The notes under the pieces are model-generated. The model saw nothing but the letters and a program-made list of their open reading frames with translations. It did not search any database and was not told the DNA's origin. The translations under genes were made by a program, and so were the position numbers. A DNA stretch of 64,000 bases, taken from the NCBI RefSeq assembly GCF_029633865.1, contig NC_079224.1, positions 21,671,494 to 21,735,493 on the forward strand, read 5' to 3'. Positions 1 to 9,849 of this stretch are shown in pieces. The number at the start of each line of letters is the position of its first letter. Position 1 is the first letter of the stretch. The DNA is from Lampris incognitus (taxonomy: Eukaryota > Chordata > Actinopteri > Lampriformes > Lampridae).

Positions 1-40
1 ATTTAGCTGTGCCCAGATGAACTGATTTAACTTTCTGGGG
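1..40 (+). repeat. Fragment of a Penelope-like element terminus
   Basis: The first 40 bases closely match the extreme right end of the Penelope-like element at 48555-48583; both contain CCAGATGAACTGATT followed by CAACTTTCT or TAACTTTCT. The copy is cut off by the window edge, so its extent is unknown. It may be the end of a larger element lying to the left. Confidence 0.5.
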
Positions 41-228
41 CCCAAGTTATAACTTTGATGCGGGCAGGCTCAGGATCAGAGTAAATAGGGCTTCTAGGGG
101 TACCCTCTGTCACTGAGCAAATAACCATCGAAGTCTCCTATAATAATAAGGGGATACAATTAAAATTTTCAGTTGCAATAGGAGGAAACAAAATATTGAT
201 CATAATAGGATATAGCTATATATATATA

Positions 229-252
229 GATTGATTGATTGATTGATTGATT
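229..252. repeat. (GATT)n microsatellite
   Basis: About six tandem GATT units follow a short TATATA stretch. No other signal is visible around it. Confidence 0.8.
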
Positions 253-442
253 AGATAATTAGATAATTATATACACACGTATAAACTCACCACAGACAAA
301 TCTAGCACTCAGTGTACAGTCATGGAACATGTTCGGGTCATGCACAGACCCAGGCTACTGTGCTTCACCATTGCTGATGATGTGGGCTGCATCACATGAG
401 CTTCACAGTGCAGAACAGTAATTAGCTGCAGTAACTGTATTG

Positions 443-660
443 TGACCTACATGTCTTTGGACCATGGGAGGAAACTGGAGCACCCGAAGGAAACCCATGG
501 AGACAAGGGGAGAACATGCAAACTCCACACAGAGGATGACAATATGTAAATTGCTGTGTCATGCCAATAAAGCCATTTGAATTGAATTGGATGACCCGGG
601 ATGACCCCCAAGGTTGGACTACGCCGGGGCTTGAACCCAGGATCTTCTTGCTGACCCTAA
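443..660 (-). mobile_element. tRNA-headed SINE, family B, interrupted by a 48-bp insert
   Basis: Read on the minus strand this matches the body of the fuller family-B SINE at 36600-37076: a tRNA-like head with a B-box (GGTTCAAGCC type), then the CATGTTCTCCCC, GTGGGTTTCC and CCTCCCA blocks. A short foreign segment at 541-588 splits it. The head on the minus strand starts near 660. Family B is common in teleosts; the family label is mine, not a database name. Confidence 0.75.
541..588. mobile_element. 48-bp LINE 3'-tail insertion inside a SINE
   Basis: The insert ends in an AATAAAG-like motif and (TTGAA)n, like the L2-type tail at 25427-25465. It is flanked by a 7-bp direct repeat, GGATGAC, at 534-540 and 589-595. 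The host SINE has one GGATGAC there in other copies. This fits target-primed insertion of an extremely 5'-truncated LINE or SINE end. Confidence 0.6.
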
Positions 661-1068
661 AATATATCAAATATATATTAACTGATTAGTGCTTCAAGTC
701 TCAAAGCTTCATAAAACAATTATTGCTTAGACTGATACTTGCAATTCTACGGAATTATTCTTTGATGAGTCTTGTGAGTGTGTGACGGGAATGCCACAAA
801 GTGTACAGTAAACATTTTAGTGCAAGAGTAACATTTCTGACAGTACAACAGATGGTTGGTTTGCCTTGGAAATATGCTCAGCGTCACCAATGTTATATAG
901 AAAACTCCCATTGGCAAAAAAAAAAAATGAAGCGCAACATAAAGATTTTTTTTCCTAACTGAAAGCATGTCCACAATGTGTCATGTGAATGATATGAGGG
1001 CTGAAAATATTGTTCAGATAAATGATTGAGTGTGTAGAAAAATGGTAATGCTCAAATAGATAATTTTC
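661..1068. other. Unassigned AT-rich intergenic sequence
   Basis: No gene, long repeat or RNA motif is recognisable. There is a short A-run near 918. Confidence 0.5.
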
Positions 1069-1072
1069 AGGT

Positions 1073-1312
1073 TGTAGAGCCGAAGGAACGGAGAAGACCG
1101 TAGGTTCACACTTTAGCCGTGTAGGCAACTTTCTTTAATCCACGGTAAATCAGAGAGACAACAAAACCCCACTCGACTGAGCGGAGGCGGCAAGAATAAC
1201 CCGAAAACTGGCTGGACAACCATAACTTAACCCTGCGTTAACCTGCCAGGGCAACCATGACTTAACCCTTAGTTCCTGGGTTGAATTCTGTCCCCAATAC
1301 GTGTCCACCACA
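1073..1312 (-). repeat. 3' LTR of gypsy-1
   Basis: This is 240 bp, identical by eye to 5235-5474, with TG...CA ends. In the sense (minus) orientation it contains an ATTAAAG poly(A)-like signal near its end. Confidence 0.95.
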
Positions 1313-1326
1313 TGAGCCCCCCCAGA
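1313..1326 (-). promoter_or_regulatory. Polypurine tract of gypsy-1
   Basis: Just inside the 3' LTR the minus strand reads TTCTGGGGGGGCTCA. This run is where plus-strand DNA synthesis would be primed. A matching G-run with the same flanking GAATTCTGG is present in gypsy-2 at 18345-18362, so the tract is conserved between the two families. Confidence 0.8.
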
Positions 1327-1333
1327 ATTCGCC

Positions 1334-4300
1334 CTAGTAATCGAAGTCAGGCAGGCGCGGGGGGACGACAGGCCGTCCGCGGCGGCTCCGGGTAACAGGG
1401 GCCGGAGTGTCTCTGGGAGGCATTGACGCGGGCCTGTGGAGGTCGGCCTGAGGAGCAGAAGCAGCGCGGGCCTCCACGGGGGGAGGAGGCGGAGCCGGGG
1501 GACGACCGTGACGAGGAGGTTGGGCTAACTCCAACGGCTGCGTCAAGTCCAGGTGTGCGGGTTTAACTCGGTCCACTGAAACATGCTCAGCCGTGCCCCC
1601 AAAATCCACCACCAGGTGCTTGGTTCCCCGTTCCAGGACGCGGAAGGGGCCGTCATAAGGGGGTTGCAGAGAGGGGCGGTGTGCGTCGTGACGGATGAAC
1701 ATGTAGTCCGCTGACTGCAGACCTGGGGGCACCTGGGACACCGGAGCGCCGTGTTGGGCGATAGGGACGGGTGTGAAAGCTCTGACCCCGTCCAGCAAGG
1801 AGGCTCGTTGGTCCACAGCTGACCAGGGACGCGTTGCGTTGGGCATGAAATCGCCTGGGACTCGCAGCGGCGTGCCGTACACCAGCTCCGCAGAGGAGGC
1901 TTGTAGGTCTTCCTTCGGGGCGGTCCGCAGGCCCAGCATGACCCATGGGAGCTTGTCGACCCAGTTGCAGTCCTTGAGAGTAGCCCGAAGCGCAGCCTTC
2001 ATGGACCGGTGGAAGCGCTCACATAGGCCGTTCGCCTGAGGGTGGTAGGCAGTAGTGCGATGAAGCTTGACGCCCAGAGCCTCACCCACAGCATTCCATA
2101 GCTCTGAGGTAAACTGTGGCCCGCGGTCAGATGAAAGGTCGGAAGGCATACCGAAACGTGAGACCCACGACCCAATAAAAGCCCGGGCCACATCAGCAGA
2201 CGTCGTGGATGCCAGGGGAACAGCTTCAGGCCAGCGCATAGTCCTGTCCACCACAGTGAAGAGGTAGGTGAACCCATGGGAGGGGGGTAGGGGACCAACC
2301 AGGTCGACGTGGACATGGTCAAATCGTCTCTCCGGCACTGCGAAGCGTTCCAGGGGCGCCTTAATGTGGCGGTGTATCTTAGCCCGCTGACAGGCAACAC
2401 ACGAGTCGGCCCACGCTTTCACGTCTCTCTTAAGTCCCTCCCACACAAACTTAGCAGAGGTCAGGCGCACGGATGGCTTACCGCCTGGATGAGAGAGGCC
2501 GTGCACAGCTTCAAATACGGGGCGTCTCCAGCTGTGCGGGACGATGGGCCTGGGCTGTCCTGTGGAGACGTCACACAGGAGGGTGACACCTGTGTCGCTG
2601 AAAGGAACGTCCTGCAGGCGGAGCCCCATGTCGGAGGTCCGGAGACGGAGGATGCTCGGGTCCGTGGCCTGGTCAGCGGCCATCTGTGCATAGTCCAGGC
2701 CTAGGTGGACCACTCCAATCACTGCCCTAGAGAGGCAGTCAGCTACCTGGTTAGACTTACCAGCGACGTGCTGGATGTCGGTAGTGAATTCCGAAATGTA
2801 GGAGAGTTGTCGCTGCTGGCGAGCGGACCATGGCTCGGCCGTCTTGGACATGGCAAACGTGAGGGGCTTGTGGTCCACGTACGCAGTAAACTCGCGGCCC
2901 TCTAGCAGGAAACGGAAATGCCGGACGGCGAGCCAGAGACCGAGGAGTTCCCTGTCAAAAGTACTATACTTGCGCTCTCGGGGTGTAAGCTGGCGACTGA
3001 AAAAGGCCAAAGGCTGCCAAGCCCCCCCCACCCACTGTTCGTGAACCGCACCAACAGCATAGTCCGATGCATCCGTGGTTATGGAAATAGGCGCTGTAGG
3101 TGAAGGATGCGCTAGCAGGGTAGCCTGGGAGAGCGCAGCTTTAGTCTCGGTGAACGCACGGTCCCGCTCTGCTGTCCAGTCGACCGCCTGGTTGGGGGAC
3201 TTGCCTTTCAGCGCCTCGTACAGTGGCCGGATGATAAAGGCAGCTCGGGGAATGAAGCGGTGGTAGAATGTCACCATCCTGATGAACTCCCTGAGCGCAC
3301 GAGCTGTTTGGGGGCGCGGAAAGGCTGCCACCGCTTCCACCTTTGAGGGCAGGGGGACTGCCCCGTCCCCAGTGATGCGGTGCCCGAGGAAATCAATAGC
3401 CGTCAGCCCGAACCGGCACTTCGCCGGGTTGACGATCAGCCCATGCTGGCTGAGGCGTGTGAAGAGGGCGTGAAGATGGGACAGGTGTTCTTCCTCGGAG
3501 GCGCTGGCGATGGGTATGTCGTCCAAATAGACGAAGATGAAAGGAAGGCCATGGAGCACTGAATCCATCAGCCACTGAAAGGACTGGGCCGCGTTTTTGA
3601 GTCCAAATGGCATTCGTAGGAATTCAAATAGGCCGAATGGGGTAGTCACCGCTGTCTTGGGGATGTCCGAGGGGTGCACGGGAACTTGATGATAACCACG
3701 GACCAGGTCGACTTTTGAGAAGACGCGTTTGCCAGACAGGTTTGCAGAAAAGTCCTGGATATGCGGGACAGGATAGCGGTCGGGCGTGGTGGCGTCATTT
3801 AGTCGGCGGTAGTCCCCGCATGGGCGCCAACCTCCATCAGGCTTAGCGACGATGTGGAGTGGGGACGCCCACGGGCTGTCAGAGCGGCGGATGATCCCCA
3901 TGCGTTCCAGGTGCTCGAACTCAGACTTGGCAATGGCGAGTTTGGCGGGGTCGAGATGCCTGGCTCTGGCGTAGACCGGGGGCCCATTCGTAGCAATGTG
4001 ATGCTCCACCCCATGCTTAGCGGTGGGTGCAGAGAAGGTAGGCTGGGTGAGGTCAGGGAACTCAGCGAGGAGGCGGTTGAACTTGTCTGCCTCTGAGAGA
4101 GAGTTGGCTAGACCTGCATAGGCCGCTTCCCTCCGCGTACATGCGAAGGAGGAGAAGGTTAAGGCATCGACCAGACGGCTGTTCTGAATGTCCACTAGCA
4201 AACCGTAAGCGCACAAAAAATCAGCTCCGAGGAGGGGAAGCGTTACATTGGCCATGACGAACTCCCACGTGAAACGTTGTCCACCAAAACACAGTTCTAC

Positions 4301-4483
4301 AGACCGCACGCCGTAGGTGTGGATAGGGCTGCCGTCAGCCGTCGCCAACTGGGGGCCCCGCTCCCCACCCATGATGTCGACGTCAGTAGCAGGGAGCACG
4401 CTTCTCTGTGCGCCCGTCACAAAGAAATCGCCGACCGGAGATGGTGTCGAGGATGAAGAGTAGCCTGCTCGTATTGCCAACAC
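1334..4483 (-). CDS. pol: gypsy-1 Pol polyprotein, protease active site damaged
   Basis: One open frame of about 1049 residues. The aspartic protease is at the N-terminus, but the usual D-T-G motif reads V-T-G ([13 protein letters not shown]), so the catalytic aspartate is absent. The reverse transcriptase has [16 protein letters not shown] and the catalytic YLDD (in [11 protein letters not shown]). RNase H begins around [12 protein letters not shown]. The integrase has an H-x3-H...C-x2-C zinc site (HGLSH, CVAC) and a D, D, E triad in [19 protein letters not shown] and [13 protein letters not shown] proline-rich tail follows. The true start is unclear. The upstream gag tail is in the same frame, separated only by TAG and TGA stops at about 4485-4495, so Pol is probably made as a Gag-Pol fusion in functional relatives. 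Apart from the protease the enzyme domains look intact. Confidence 0.9.
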   Translation of the reverse strand: MLAIRAGYSSSSTPSPVGDFFVTGAQRSVLPATDVDIMGGERGPQLATADGSPIHTYGVRSVELCFGGQRFTWEFVMANVTLPLLGADFLCAYGLLVDIQNSRLVDALTFSSFACTRREAAYAGLANSLSEADKFNRLLAEFPDLTQPTFSAPTAKHGVEHHIATNGPPVYARARHLDPAKLAIAKSEFEHLERMGIIRRSDSPWASPLHIVAKPDGGWRPCGDYRRLNDATTPDRYPVPHIQDFSANLSGKRVFSKVDLVRGYHQVPVHPSDIPKTAVTTPFGLFEFLRMPFGLKNAAQSFQWLMDSVLHGLPFIFVYLDDIPIASASEEEHLSHLHALFTRLSQHGLIVNPAKCRFGLTAIDFLGHRITGDGAVPLPSKVEAVAAFPRPQTARALREFIRMVTFYHRFIPRAAFIIRPLYEALKGKSPNQAVDWTAERDRAFTETKAALSQATLLAHPSPTAPISITTDASDYAVGAVHEQWVGGAWQPLAFFSRQLTPRERKYSTFDRELLGLWLAVRHFRFLLEGREFTAYVDHKPLTFAMSKTAEPWSARQQRQLSYISEFTTDIQHVAGKSNQVADCLSRAVIGVVHLGLDYAQMAADQATDPSILRLRTSDMGLRLQDVPFSDTGVTLLCDVSTGQPRPIVPHSWRRPVFEAVHGLSHPGGKPSVRLTSAKFVWEGLKRDVKAWADSCVACQRAKIHRHIKAPLERFAVPERRFDHVHVDLVGPLPPSHGFTYLFTVVDRTMRWPEAVPLASTTSADVARAFIGSWVSRFGMPSDLSSDRGPQFTSELWNAVGEALGVKLHRTTAYHPQANGLCERFHRSMKAALRATLKDCNWVDKLPWVMLGLRTAPKEDLQASSAELVYGTPLRVPGDFMPNATRPWSAVDQRASLLDGVRAFTPVPIAQHGAPVSQVPPGLQSADYMFIRHDAHRPSLQPPYDGPFRVLERGTKHLVVDFGGTAEHVSVDRVKPAHLDLTQPLELAQPPRHGRPPAPPPPPVEARAASAPQADLHRPASMPPRDTPAPVTRSRRGRPVVPPRLPDFDY

Positions 4484-4492
4484 TCATGGCCA

Positions 4493-5217
4493 CTACTGAG
4501 TGTTGGCCCTCTCGTTTCCCGTCGGCCTGTAGTTGCAGGGGGAACGGCACCGTTTAGCTTTCGCACCAAATCGAGCGTGGTACATACAGAGTCCAGGGGG
4601 CTTGTAGCGGTCTGATGCTGTGGCGCCACCGTCGGGCCACGCCCGCGATGTCGGCGGGGGGCCAGTGAAGGTAGGAGCCAGCACCCCGGCATGGGAGGAA
4701 CGTTGTGTAGCGACGAAGAATCGGTCAGCCTCCTTTGCCAGCTCACGGGGATCAGTGATGGTGGAGTTAGCGAGCGCAGTCTGGACGTGGGCATGTTGCG
4801 CAGAAACAGCTCCATAAACAGGAAACATGGCTTTTCTTGACCCAGTAGGTTTAACATCCTGCTCATTAGCTCCGATGGTTTGCCATCTCCCAAGCCCTGA
4901 ATTGCGAAGAGGCGACGTGCTCTCTCCGTTGTTGACAGTTCAAAAGTTTCAAGGAGGAGATTTTTAAGTGCGGCATATTTACCATCGGCCGGTGGGTTGG
5001 TTATGAAACCGCTTATCCTGGAAGCCGTAGCGCCCCCCAGCGCTGCCACTACGTAGTAGTACCTGGTCTCGTCTGCTGTTATGTCTCTGAGCGCGAACTG
5101 TGCCTCAGCCTGTGTGAACCACGTAGCCGCGGAAGACTCCCAAAACTCCGGCAGTTTCATTGCAACGGCGTTCGTAACCATAATGTGTGTGGTTTCAGAA
5201 AACTTATCCGAAAACAT
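4493..5217 (-). pseudogene. gag: gypsy-1 Gag, frameshifted
   Basis: The capsid-like part starts at an ATG at 5217, just after the primer-binding site, and includes LPEFWESSAATWFTQAEAQF and YYYVVAALG. Near 4790-4800 the homologous reading passes from one frame to the next, so a single-base indel interrupts the protein. The second part ends in a compact C/H/C/C zinc-binding signature (CMYHARFGAKAKRC, then RSPC), as expected for the nucleocapsid of fish gypsy elements. The frame then stops at TAG. Gag would coat the RNA in cytoplasmic particles. I infer loss of function from the frameshift. Confidence 0.8.
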
Positions 5218-5233
5218 CACGTGGGGCTCACCA
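5216..5233 (-). promoter_or_regulatory. Primer-binding site of gypsy-1, tRNA-Trp-like
   Basis: One base inside the 5' LTR the minus strand reads TGGTGAGCCCCACGTGAT. Compared with the complement of the vertebrate tRNA-Trp 3' end as I recall it, 16 of 18 positions agree. It overlaps the first base pairs of the gag start. The tRNA assignment is from memory and should be aligned. Confidence 0.6.
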
Positions 5234-5234
5234 G

Positions 5235-5474
5235 TGTAGAGCCGAAGGAACGGAGAAGACCGTAGGTTCACACTTTAGCCGTGTAGGCAACTTTCTTTAA
5301 TCCACGGTAAATCAGAGAGACAACAAAACCCCACTCGACTGAGCGGAGGCGGCAAGAATAACCCGAAAACTGGCTGGACAACCATAACTTAACCCTGCGT
5401 TAACCTGCCAGGGCAACCATGACTTAACCCTTAGTTCCTGGGTTGAATTCTGTCCCCAATACGTGTCCACCACA
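5235..5474 (-). repeat. 5' LTR of gypsy-1
   Basis: This is 240 bp, identical by eye to 1073-1312. Because the element reads on the minus strand, this is the promoter-bearing LTR. Confidence 0.95.
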
Positions 5475-5478
5475 AGGT

Positions 5479-7371
5479 ATTGACAAAACATTCGACTGGG
5501 GTCTGATCACCCTCTCCTGATGGAGATTTTTGTGAACTGTTTATGCTTCAATATCAACTGGGTCTTCAAGAAAAGGACATGTCATGTCTGACCCTTCTGT
5601 CAGTCTGCTGGCTTCAGCTTAACAGGAGTAGAAAATCGGAGTTAGTTGAAGAAAACCTGTCGGTGAGCAGGTAAGCTTCACGGAGTAAGTTGCCATAGTA
5701 ACTGACTCAAGAGTTGGATTTATGAAGCCGGAAATTGAAACAGCCCTCTGTTTGTAGTCGGTGCCATATAGCCAGTAAACACAAACCCAATAATAAACAA
5801 ACACAGTGGAAGTTAACTTCGGGCCAGGTGCATTACCTTGGCCTAACTGTGCGTCCGATGAAAGTGTCTATAATGTTGTAGAGCACTTTTTATGGCAAGG
5901 TATATAGTGTTGTTGCTCTAACTTGGTATCTTGGATGTGATGCTGCTGTTGCTGCAGCGTGAACTATTGATGGATGTAACGCATGTATTAGCCCACCCAC
6001 CCAGTATCACTACCAGCCATAACTGGATTGCAGCAATGTCTTTTATGTCAACTGTCACAAAGTCAGCCAAGGGTTTTGAGTGATGGAAAACCTATAACCA
6101 AAGGTTTCCAGATGATAATGGCACACATATTTGATCAAAATGCTACAAATATTTAATTTTTTATGTGCAAAGCATCATAAACTGTACTATACAAAGCTAC
6201 CTTCATGGGTTATAAGTTCCCCTTTACAGTCAAGAGATGTGAGAAACAACTGGCCCTCAGTTTGACTATTTATGTTGGCTGGACCAGTTTTAAAAAGTGT
6301 TTTTCTCATGGTAATATTTTTAAGTAGTGCATTTGTAACCCACATAGACTATGCAGTCACTAAAGGGTTAACTAATTGAGCGTCAATTCACATGACGCTA
6401 GCAGAGGGCGCATGCGCGCTATGGTTACGCCAGTCGTGAGAGATGTTGCTTCCTATGAAGTTGCATGAGAGAGCTCCAGCTCATTTGGCGAAAATAGACA
6501 AATAAATCAAGATATTCAGTTAATTATTATCAGGAGTTGTAAGATAGTCTGTTAGTAACTCAAGTGCTGCATCGTGAGAGCCCGGTTTCCTGCTGGGTTT
6601 ACCGTGTTTTCCCTGCCGAAAACTCCGACTGGTTTTTTCTTTATCCTGGATTTGGTTTGGTTCCATACCATATCGACTTCGATGGCGAGCCTGTCCCAGT
6701 GAGCGATACTCCACAGAAAGAACGTTTGGACGCAGTGTGGCCAGCTGTGTCGGTTTCCATCCTGCGGAGTGACTGAACTGATTTGCATCAGGATATCGGA
6801 TACCAGATAAGGAACACTTAGAAGTGTTTTGTGTTACTACCCGGGTAGATTGACTCTGTCCACTTTATTTTCAAAGACAAACCAAAAGACAATTTATTTT
6901 AATTGTTATTTTTCCTAAAACAAAGAGCTCTGTTGTACGTCGGAAAGGAACCAGTGCAGGGGTCCGGCAGGGTCAAGCCCGTAGGCACGTTTATTCTTAT
7001 TCAGGGAAGGGAAATGCGGGATGTGTATGGTGCAATTAGAGTCCTGGATGTGGGGTGTGTAAAAGACTATGCGTCTGTGTGCAGGGCGAGTGTGGTGCGC
7101 GTGTGCAGGAATGTAAATGACTGGAGGTTGTTCGTGCGTGTTGGTGAAGTGCAAGTCCAGGAGTAGGGGTTCTGCGGGAGGCAGTGTGGGAGCACAAGGG
7201 AGGGGTCCGAGGAACACAAGGGACGCGAGGAAGACGGAGCCCGAGAAGCACCGGCGGGTTCTGGGAGGACGGGGAAGAGAGACACAGAATTAGGCTCAGG
7301 GATCACAACACAGGAATTGCAGGAGAAAACACAGCCAAAGAGTCTAGCGATCTACTGGGTAACTACCGTAC
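5479..7371. other. Unassigned sequence, partly GC-rich and repeat-like
   Basis: 5479-6350 shows nothing recognisable. 6360-6790 is richer in CpG (GCATGCGCGC near 6411). 6950-7371 is a G/A-rich stretch that may be the antisense end of an old repeat, continued after the Tc1 insertion at 8954-9115. Short open frames exist on both strands, but none resembles a known protein. Confidence 0.4.
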
Positions 7372-7631
7372 TACACTGCTCAAAAAAATAAAGGGAACAC
7401 CTAAAAACACAATATAGACCTCGATGAATGAAATATTTCAGCTGAAAATCTTTATTTATTAGACAGAGGAATGTGTTTAGAGCAAAATAACCTAAGAATG
7501 ATCAATGGAAATCAAAATCATTAGCCCATTAAGGTCTGGATTCAGAATCATACTCAAAATCAAAGTGGAAAATGAGAACATAGGCTGATCCAACTTCTGT
7601 GGAAATTCTTCAAGACGATTCAAAATGAGGC

Positions 7632-8655
7632 TCAGTAGTGTGTGTGGCCTCCACGTGCCTGTATGCACTCCCTACAACGTCTGGGCATGCTCCTGATGAG
7701 ACGACGGATGGTCTCCTGAGGGATCTCCTCCCAGACCTGGATCAGGGCATCGGTCAACTCCTGGACAGTCTGTGGTGCGACATCGTGTTGGCGGATGGTA
7801 CGAGACATGATGTCCCAGAGGTGCTCGATTGGATTCAGGTCTGGGGAACGTGCAGGCCAGTCCATAGCATCAATGCCCTCGACATACAGGAACTGCTGAC
7901 ACACTCTGGCCACATGAGGACGAGCATTGTCATGCATGAGCAGGAACCCAGGGCCCACTGCACCAGCATATGGTCTGACAATGGGTCTGAGGATCTCATC
8001 CCAGTACCTAATGGCAGTCATGGTACCTCTGGCTAGCACGTAGAGGTCTGTGCGGCCCTCCAAGGATATGCCTCCCCAGACCATCACTGACCCACCGCCA
8101 AACCGGTCATGCTGGAGGATGTTGCAGGCAGCAGAACGTTCTCCACAGCGTCTCCAGACTCTCTCATGTCTGTCACATGTGTTCAGTGTGAACCTGCTCT
8201 CATCTGGGAAGAGCACAGGGCGCCAATGGCAAATCTGCCAGCCAAGATGTTCTCTGGCAAAGGTCAATCGGGCTGCACGGTGTTGGGCTGTGAGCACAGG
8301 CCCCAATTGTGGACGTCGGGCCCTCATACCATCCTCATGCATTGTTTCTCACTGTTTGAGCAGAAACCTGAACATTAGTGGCCTGTTGAAGGTCGTTTTG
8401 TAGGGCTCCGGCAGTGCTCCTCCTGTTCCTCCTTGCACAAAGGACCAGATAGCAGTCCTGCTGCGGGGTTGTTGTCCTCCTGCGGCCCCCTCCACGTCTC
8501 CTGGTGTACTGGCCTGTCTCCTGGTACCTCCTCCATGCTCTGGACACTGTACTGGGAGACACATCAAATCTTCTTGCCACAGCACGCATTGATGTGCCAT
8601 CCTGGATGAGCTGCACTACCTGAGCAACTTCTGTAGGTTGCAGATACCGCCTCAT
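7632..8655 (-). pseudogene. Tc1-A transposase, one frameshift
   Basis: The N-terminal part (8335-8655) has paired helix-turn-helix DNA-binding signatures ([32 protein letters not shown]) and a basic GRRR linker. The C-terminal part (7632-8342) is the DDE catalytic domain, with D in FPDESRF, D in MHDNARPH and E in [11 protein letters not shown], spaced as DD34E. The two parts lie in different frames and overlap by eight bases near 8340, so one small indel breaks the enzyme. The family cuts and pastes the element into TA sites. Length and residues are otherwise normal. Confidence 0.9.
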
Positions 8656-8784
8656 GCCACCTCTAGTGGTGAGGGCACTAGCAAAAGGAAAAACTAACCA
8701 AAGATAGGCCAGAAAAGATGAGGACAGGCAAATGGTCTGTGGCCACCACCTGCAAATCCATTCCTTTTATAGGGGTTGTCTTGC

Positions 8785-8823
8785 AAATTGTCTAATTTCC
8801 ACCTGGTGGAAATTAGACAATTT
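8785..8823. repeat. 39-bp perfect palindrome inside Tc1-A
   Basis: Two 19-bp arms (8785-8803 and 8805-8823) are exact reverse complements around a single T. It lies in the transposon's 5' non-coding part, upstream of the transposase start. It could extrude as a cruciform, or form a hairpin in RNA. Confidence 0.9.
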
Positions 8824-8953
8824 ACCAACAGGTGAAATTGATTCACAAATCAGTGTTGCTTCCTAACTGGACAGGTTGATATCTCAAAAGTGTGATTGAC
8901 TTGGAGCTACATTGCATTGCTTATGTGTTCCCTTTATTTTTTTGAGCAGTGTA

Positions 8954-9849
8954 GATGGCACAATCTGGCAACGACTGCACGTCAGCGTCCTCTGTTATAG
9001 CTGGCTGCAGATTGGCTTCAGGTGCGCTGATCACCGATGAGCCTCTGGTGCGTAGCTGCGCTGATTGAACCCAGCTGGTAGACTCAGGCGGAGACGCGCC
9101 TTGCGTCTGGACCACAACAGTGCTCTATTTTATTTTGGGGTATTTTCAATTGCAAAAGAAAACATTATTGTGAATGGTGTGTTGCAGAGATTGTGCAATA
9201 AACCTGCCAGCTGTTCTGTTATAAAAGTGACGTCTCCTTGTGAGTCTTGTCAACCACACTACTCAGAGCCTAGTAAATTGATGTATAGCTATCCTTTCTA
9301 ATTCAGAGTAGAGGTGCTACACATTCATGAAGTTAATTAAAAGTGATGTAATAGGATCAAAACTCTCCAGGCAATTACTAAAACATTGGCACTTATCAAT
9401 TTCCACATTTACATGCCAAGCAAGGTGACAAGGTTGAAAAATAAGTCAAAGACAAGGTGGTTTTCAAGTGAGCGCCTCCAGTTACAGATACAGAATTAAG
9501 ATAACCACCTTATTCAATGCTTTCTATAGCTGGTTTATTTGATATCAAATTCCAAAATATTAAAATCATGAACAATTTTCCACTTGCTCATTTTAATGGT
9601 TACCGAACTGTCACAATATTTGTGGGAAAATTGATACAGCAGGCAGAGTTTTATGTCTCCAGCATAGCAGCAACAATGCAGAAGAGTAAGGCAGACGGAG
9701 CATGACTGAAGAACAAGCAACATTGTTGTGATTAACCGGTGTAATACTACTACATCCATAGCTAAAACCGAGGTTCAGCCATTTTCTCTTGTTTTAGCAA
9801 CTTGGTTTCCTTCTGGATAGGTCATTGAAGTGGTCAAACAACACTGCAA
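8954..9849. other. Unassigned intergenic sequence
   Basis: 8954-9115 appears to continue the GC-richer segment split by Tc1-A. The rest is AT-rich, and I see no gene or known repeat. Confidence 0.4.

Larger units (their letters stand above)
1069..5478 (-). mobile_element. Complete Ty3/gypsy LTR retrotransposon (gypsy-1)
   Basis: Two 240-bp LTRs (1073-1312 and 5235-5474) start with TG and end with CA. They read as identical over their whole length. A 4-bp target-site duplication, AGGT, flanks the element at 1069-1072 and 5475-5478. Between the LTRs, on the minus strand, lie a primer-binding site, gag, pol and a G-rich polypurine tract. The domain order is protease, reverse transcriptase, RNase H, integrase, which is the Ty3/gypsy order. 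Identical LTRs imply a recent insertion, yet gag carries a frameshift, two stop codons separate gag from pol, and the protease active-site aspartate is missing. This copy therefore cannot be autonomous unless the lesions are sequencing errors. Confidence 0.95.
7374..8951 (-). mobile_element. Tc1-like DNA transposon (Tc1-A)
   Basis: The inverted ends read CACTGCTCAAAAAAATAAAG at the left, with its complement at the right (GAGCAGTG). Both are flanked by the TA target duplication at 7372-7373 and 8952-8953. Length is 1578 bp. It encodes a single transposase on the minus strand. This TIR belongs to a Tc1 family that is widespread in fish. Confidence 0.95.

Noticed and set aside
1653-4096. Many open frames antisense to, or in other frames of, gypsy-1 pol
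   Set aside because: High GC content removes stop codons in all frames. Only the minus-strand pol frame has recognised domains.
6520-7306. Overlapping short frames on both strands as a host gene
   Set aside because: No domain or splice pattern. The segment seems to be an old repeat interrupted by Tc1-A.
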